From: Anaerohalosphaeraceae bacterium
GTDB lineage: Bacteria > Planctomycetota > Phycisphaerae > Sedimentisphaerales > Anaerohalosphaeraceae
Direction: 5' to 3'
Assembly: GCA_030671565.1 (NCBI GenBank)
Contig: DAOVIC010000078.1
Coordinates: forward strand, 1-8,284
Length of the DNA: 8,284 bases
The first letter of the stretch is position 1; the number at the start of each line of letters is the position of its first letter. The notes below the pieces were generated by a model. It worked only from the letters and a program-made list of their open reading frames with translations, was not told the origin of the DNA and ran no database searches. The translations under genes and the position numbers were made by a program. Of the stretch, positions 5,356 through 8,284 are shown one piece after another.

Positions 5356-7176
5356 ATGGTCGAAAGCAACACCAATTCAGCCCTATCCCACTCCACCAGA
5401 GGTAAATTCGTACCAACTTGCGAAATATGCGGCCAAGAACACTGGCCCTTTGACCCTTCATGCATGGGCAAAAAAGCCGTCAAACAAAACGAAAAGAAAA
5501 AAATAAAAGAAGCAAAGAATGAAAAAAAACGAAAAAAAATAGACGCAAAAAACAAAAAATTACAAAAAAATGCTCAAAACAAGGCAAGACCGGAAGCCAT
5601 AACAACCGCAAAAAAACAAAATAATGCCCTGTTGACAACCGAAACACAATACCAAAATGAAGTCAAAGCAAGAATCGAAGCCGAAGAAAAAGCCCGCCTG
5701 GAAGCTGATAAACGAATCTTTGTCGAAACTCAGACACAGGACCAGATCAGGTTATATGCAAACGAATTAACCTCCCTAAACCAAAAACTGCAGAAGACAG
5801 AAAAGGCTCTCCTTAAAGAAAAATCCGCAGTTTCTAAAGCTAAACAAAAAACTGCTAAAATAAAAACCGAGTTCCAGGGAATTACAGAGCATCAAGGGGC
5901 TACTGCAAAAATCAGGTACGAGACAAATGAAGCTATTGCGAAAGAAAAAACTGCAGCCGATCTTGCACACAAATGGGCTGAAAAAATTAAGGCCGAATCT
6001 GACACCGCTATTGCTCAGCATTATTCAGACATCGCTAAAATCAATTTAAAAGCTGACCAAAAAGTTGCACAAGCAACCATACGAGCAGAAAAATCGATCG
6101 CAAATGCCAAGAAAAAGGCCGATGATAAAATCGCCAAATTCAAAACAAAAATGCAGCAAACAATCGCAAACGCAACAAATAAATCGGACAGTTATGCCAA
6201 TGAATTGAAACAGCTCAAGATTCAACTTAAGGTTGAGTGCAAAGCGAAGGAAAAAGCTGAAAGCGAACTCCGTAAAGTTATAAAAAAACAAACCGGACTT
6301 GAAACTACTTTGAAATTAAAAGAAGATAAAATAGCCGCAAGAATAGCCAGAGCCAAAGAGAAGACCAAAGCCGAAACTGAAATTAAAGCCAGGGCCCAGA
6401 TCGAAAAGCTCCTGATCACAGAAGCTCAGGAACGGGCGAAGATAAAGCTCGACATGGAAGATAAGGTAGAATCCTTCGCTGAAAAAATGGCTGCGATCAA
6501 GACGGAATCTGAGCAGGCCATCGAAAAAGCTAAACTGTATGCACATGAAAATGACACTGCATCTGCAATGATTCGACAGGAAGCTAATGATAAGGCCAAA
6601 CATCTTGAGTTCTTAGACTGTGATGGCCTTGACGCGAAAGAGGACCGCAAACGCTCAACCGCAAACGAAACTATTTTGCCTGGATCGGTTGATTCGCTTT
6701 TGTCGGTCCGTGCACACGATATGATGCAAGCCGATATTGCATGGTGCAGTAAAGAGGACAGCGTTGAAAATGCTCTTAAGCAAATGCAGCAGCAGGATAC
6801 CAGGTATATGCTTGTTGGAGAAAACGGAATTATTGAGGGCATTGTCTCGAAGTCTGACCTTAAGGGTGCACTTAGCCTCTACCTTCAGCCGCAGTTTGCA
6901 AAATGGCGACGGCCTCTGGATGATGCCACGCTTCAGATCAGGGTCAAATGGGTGATGAGCAAACCGGTGCATACGATCGGATCCGAAACTCAGCTCATAA
7001 CTATACTCAACGAAATACGCCAGTTAAACGTCTCGTGCTTTCCTGTAATAGACGATAACCGCCAGGTGATCGGAGTCGTAACAAAAGCCCGGATATTCGA
7101 CGCATTAGTCACAACCAGTAACGAAAAGCAGCATCAAAAACCGTCCCTGCCGCCCTATTCCCTCTCCCGCGTATAG
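5356..7176 (+). CDS. Zinc-motif, long coiled-coil and CBS-pair protein of unknown function
   Basis: From the ATG at 5356 the protein has 606 residues. Residues 22-36 (CEICGQEHWPFDPSC) hold Cys22, Cys25, His29 and Cys36, a plausible single zinc site. From about 40 to 416 the sequence is Lys/Ala/Glu/Gln-rich, proline-free between P79 and P442, and reads as a long alpha-helical coiled coil (repeated KAE, KAK, EKA patterns). Residues about 451-508 (VRAHDMMQADIAWC...GIVSKSDLKGA) and 530-590 (VKWVMSKPVHTIG...GVVTKARIFDA) are two CBS domains, which as a pair usually bind adenosine nucleotides and regulate a partner domain. No catalytic or transmembrane segment is seen. The frame is open upstream to an ATG at 5185, but that start would run through the hemC promoter dyad and adds nothing domain-like; M58 of that version (5356) directly precedes the zinc motif. 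The ribosome site is weak. The 5' third is very A-rich. It is divergent from hemC and precedes ahbB. Confidence 0.85.
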   Translation: MVESNTNSALSHSTRGKFVPTCEICGQEHWPFDPSCMGKKAVKQNEKKKIKEAKNEKKRKKIDAKNKKLQKNAQNKARPEAITTAKKQNNALLTTETQYQNEVKARIEAEEKARLEADKRIFVETQTQDQIRLYANELTSLNQKLQKTEKALLKEKSAVSKAKQKTAKIKTEFQGITEHQGATAKIRYETNEAIAKEKTAADLAHKWAEKIKAESDTAIAQHYSDIAKINLKADQKVAQATIRAEKSIANAKKKADDKIAKFKTKMQQTIANATNKSDSYANELKQLKIQLKVECKAKEKAESELRKVIKKQTGLETTLKLKEDKIAARIARAKEKTKAETEIKARAQIEKLLITEAQERAKIKLDMEDKVESFAEKMAAIKTESEQAIEKAKLYAHENDTASAMIRQEANDKAKHLEFLDCDGLDAKEDRKRSTANETILPGSVDSLLSVRAHDMMQADIAWCSKEDSVENALKQMQQQDTRYMLVGENGIIEGIVSKSDLKGALSLYLQPQFAKWRRPLDDATLQIRVKWVMSKPVHTIGSETQLITILNEIRQLNVSCFPVIDDNRQVIGVVTKARIFDALVTTSNEKQHQKPSLPPYSLSRV

Positions 7177-7354
7177 TCGTAAGATTTTCAGTGTTTCGCT
7201 GTCAATTCCGTTTCGTGTTGCCGAAGGCCCTTTATCAGCCCCATTTGTGTATAATTGCTTGCATATGTCAGGTGAAAACTATAGGGTAGCTCTATAGGGA
7301 ACCTATATATTAAAATCTTTAACAGAGCCCTGAATTTTAATTTTTGTACAGCCC
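7177..7354 (+). promoter_or_regulatory. Leader region of the ahb genes with a -10 box and overlapping hairpins
   Basis: TATAAT (7250-7255) is a perfect -10 box without a good -35 partner; transcription from it would give a leader of about 90 nt. In the leader CTATAGGG occurs twice (7279-7286 and 7292-7299), followed by CCTATA (7302-7307). Two hairpins compete: TATAGGG-TAG-CTCTATA (7280-7296) and TATAGG-GAA-CCTATA (7293-7307). Farther on, ATTAAAAT (7309-7316) can pair with ATTTTAAT (7334-7341), followed by TTTT. No Shine-Dalgarno sequence precedes the ahbB ATG. No terminator for the upstream gene is evident. Confidence 0.4.
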
Positions 7355-7840
7355 ATGGAATCACAGTTAAGCGACATCGAAAAGAAGGTACTTGCGGTCA
7401 TTCAGCACGGCATGCCGATAACCCCCACACCTTACGCCGACATGGCAAACCAGGCCGGTATATCTGCCGACGAGCTTCTTGACGTATTGAACGGCTGGAA
7501 ACAAACCGGTATCCTCCGCCGTATCGGCGCCATAGTAAGTCATTTTCAGCTCGGTTTAACTGCCTCCATGATGGTCGTATGGCAGGTTCCCCCCGCACGT
7601 ATCGAAGAGGTCGGCCGGACATTGGCAGCTTTCCGGGAAGTTTCACACGCGTATCAACGCCCCGCCAGTGACAAATGGCCATTTAATCTGTACACTATGG
7701 TCCATGACGAAACCTGCGAGCAACTTAAGGCAACGGTCGAACAAATGGCCGCGGCCTGCGGTATTGACAAGTACCAGGGGCTTGAAACCGTTGAGGAACT
7801 TAAAAAAGTACCGCCAACCTATATAACCGGCAATTGCTAA
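7355..7840 (+). CDS. ahbB: Siroheme decarboxylase subunit AhbB (AsnC/Lrp-like)
   Basis: AhbA and AhbB together decarboxylate siroheme to 12,18-didecarboxysiroheme in the siroheme-dependent haem pathway. This 161-residue protein has an N-terminal winged-helix-like region typical of the AsnC-related fold (DIEKKVLAVIQHGMPITPTPYADMA, then ISADELLDVLNGWKQTGILRRIGAIVSH, residues 7-63) and the C-terminal domain with the diagnostic VSHAYQRPASDKWPFNLYTMVH (96-117), and ends in KKVPPTYITGN. The YQRP...WPxNLxTM form is closer to AhbB than to AhbA, and it also separates it from the related NirDLGH proteins of haem d1 synthesis. The length is normal. The ATG at 7355 is chosen because the family starts there; no ribosome site is seen. 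The radical SAM gene ahbC begins 16 bp after the stop, so the two are surely one operon. No ahbA lies in the window; it may follow ahbC. Confidence 0.9.
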   Translation: MESQLSDIEKKVLAVIQHGMPITPTPYADMANQAGISADELLDVLNGWKQTGILRRIGAIVSHFQLGLTASMMVVWQVPPARIEEVGRTLAAFREVSHAYQRPASDKWPFNLYTMVHDETCEQLKATVEQMAAACGIDKYQGLETVEELKKVPPTYITGNC

Positions 7841-7856
7841 TAACAGAATTGTAAAC

Positions 7857-8284
7857 ATGATCAATATTACCAAACTTTATTGCGACCAGATAACGCCCGG
7901 AGACTGGCTAAGATACGGCATGACCGGTTCCGGCGAGCGAAAAGGAGACGTTGTACCAAAAACCGCGGCCCAAAGACGACCCATCGTCGTCTGGAACATA
8001 ACCCGGCAATGCAATCTAAAATGCGTCCACTGCTACAACGACAGCGGAGCAGACAGAACTTGCAACGACATTTCAAACCACGACGCAAGGGCTGTGCTGG
8101 ATGACCTCGCCGACTTCGGCGTACCGAGCGTATTGTTCTCAGGCGGCGAACCCATGATGCGAAAGGACCTCTTCGACCTTATCTCTTATGCCGGCGACAA
8201 GGGACTTAGAACTGTTATATCAACCAACGGAACCCTGATCGACGAAGAAGCTGCAAAGCAGATCAAGGACCGCGGCGTTTCATA
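7857..8284 (+). CDS. ahbC: AhbC-type radical SAM enzyme of haem synthesis, N-terminal part
   Basis: AhbC converts 12,18-didecarboxysiroheme to Fe-coproporphyrin III by removing two acetate side chains. About 142 codons are present before the window ends. The N-terminus (MINITKLYCDQITPGDWLRYG) resembles AhbC proteins. PIVVWNITRQCNLKCVHCYND (42-62) holds the C-x3-C-x2-C cluster ligands C52, C56 and C59, followed by SGGEP (95-99) for S-adenosylmethionine binding and VISTNGTLI, both standard in SPASM/PqqE-like radical SAM proteins. It starts 16 bp after ahbB, without a clear Shine-Dalgarno sequence. Assignment rests on the N-terminal sequence and the ahbB neighbour; NirJ (haem d1) or AhbD are the alternatives, and AhbD is less likely given this N-terminus. 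The missing C-terminal part should carry further cluster cysteines. Confidence 0.85.
   Translation, partial: MINITKLYCDQITPGDWLRYGMTGSGERKGDVVPKTAAQRRPIVVWNITRQCNLKCVHCYNDSGADRTCNDISNHDARAVLDDLADFGVPSVLFSGGEPMMRKDLFDLISYAGDKGLRTVISTNGTLIDEEAAKQIKDRGVS

Noticed and set aside
5470..5600. A-rich stretch that might suggest an origin, a curved regulatory region or foreign DNA
   Set aside because: It is in frame and encodes a Lys/Glu/Asn-rich coiled coil, which explains the base composition.
6426..6842. Serine-rich minus-strand frames across the coiled-coil gene
   Set aside because: These arise from the complement of A/G-rich Lys/Glu/Ala codons and have no start signals or domain features.

Overview
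The window is bacterial chromosome of moderate GC with a Gram-negative gene content: a lipid A-type acyltransferase, a periplasmic binding protein and AhbB/AhbC-type haem genes. I infer an anaerobic or microaerobic bacterium, most likely a planctomycete of the Phycisphaerae/Sedimentisphaerales kind. The gene mix (siroheme-dependent haem route, GT2 enzyme, CBS protein with a very long coiled coil) favours this, but no 16S or other marker is present, so the placement is tentative.

Layout, left to right. (1) The 5' part of a periplasmic sugar-type ABC substrate-binding protein (minus strand, running off the left edge) is divergent from a family 2 glycosyltransferase (plus strand), with a promoter candidate for each in the shared intergenic region. 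(2) An RNA-processing cluster follows: tRNA-Met(CAT), tRNA-Glu(CTC), the tRNA adenosine deaminase gene tadA, and tRNA-Ser(GGA) 8 bp after tadA. (3) About 540 bp without a convincing gene hold a strong hairpin, a short palindrome and an 11-bp tandem repeat. (4) A small three-helix membrane protein of unknown function and an LpxL/HtrB-type acyltransferase follow, both on the plus strand. (5) hemC (minus strand) converges on the acyltransferase gene. Its promoter region carries a perfect 8-bp dyad over the -10 box. (6) Divergent from hemC is a large unrecognised gene encoding a CCHC zinc-binding-like motif, about 360 proline-free, Lys/Ala/Glu-rich residues (predicted coiled coil) and a C-terminal pair of CBS domains. 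(7) After a leader with overlapping hairpins come ahbB (siroheme decarboxylase subunit) and the start of ahbC (radical SAM enzyme), which runs off the right edge.

How the genes fit together: hemC makes hydroxymethylbilane, the precursor of uroporphyrinogen III. AhbB, with a partner AhbA, decarboxylates siroheme to didecarboxysiroheme, and AhbC removes two acetate side chains to give Fe-coproporphyrin III. Both ends of the window's haem set therefore belong to the siroheme-dependent ('alternative') haem pathway, and the CBS/coiled-coil gene lies between them. The most interesting items are that gene, the hemC operator-like dyad, the ahbB leader, and the tadA start, where an out-of-frame ATG with a Shine-Dalgarno sequence precedes a T7 slippery run.
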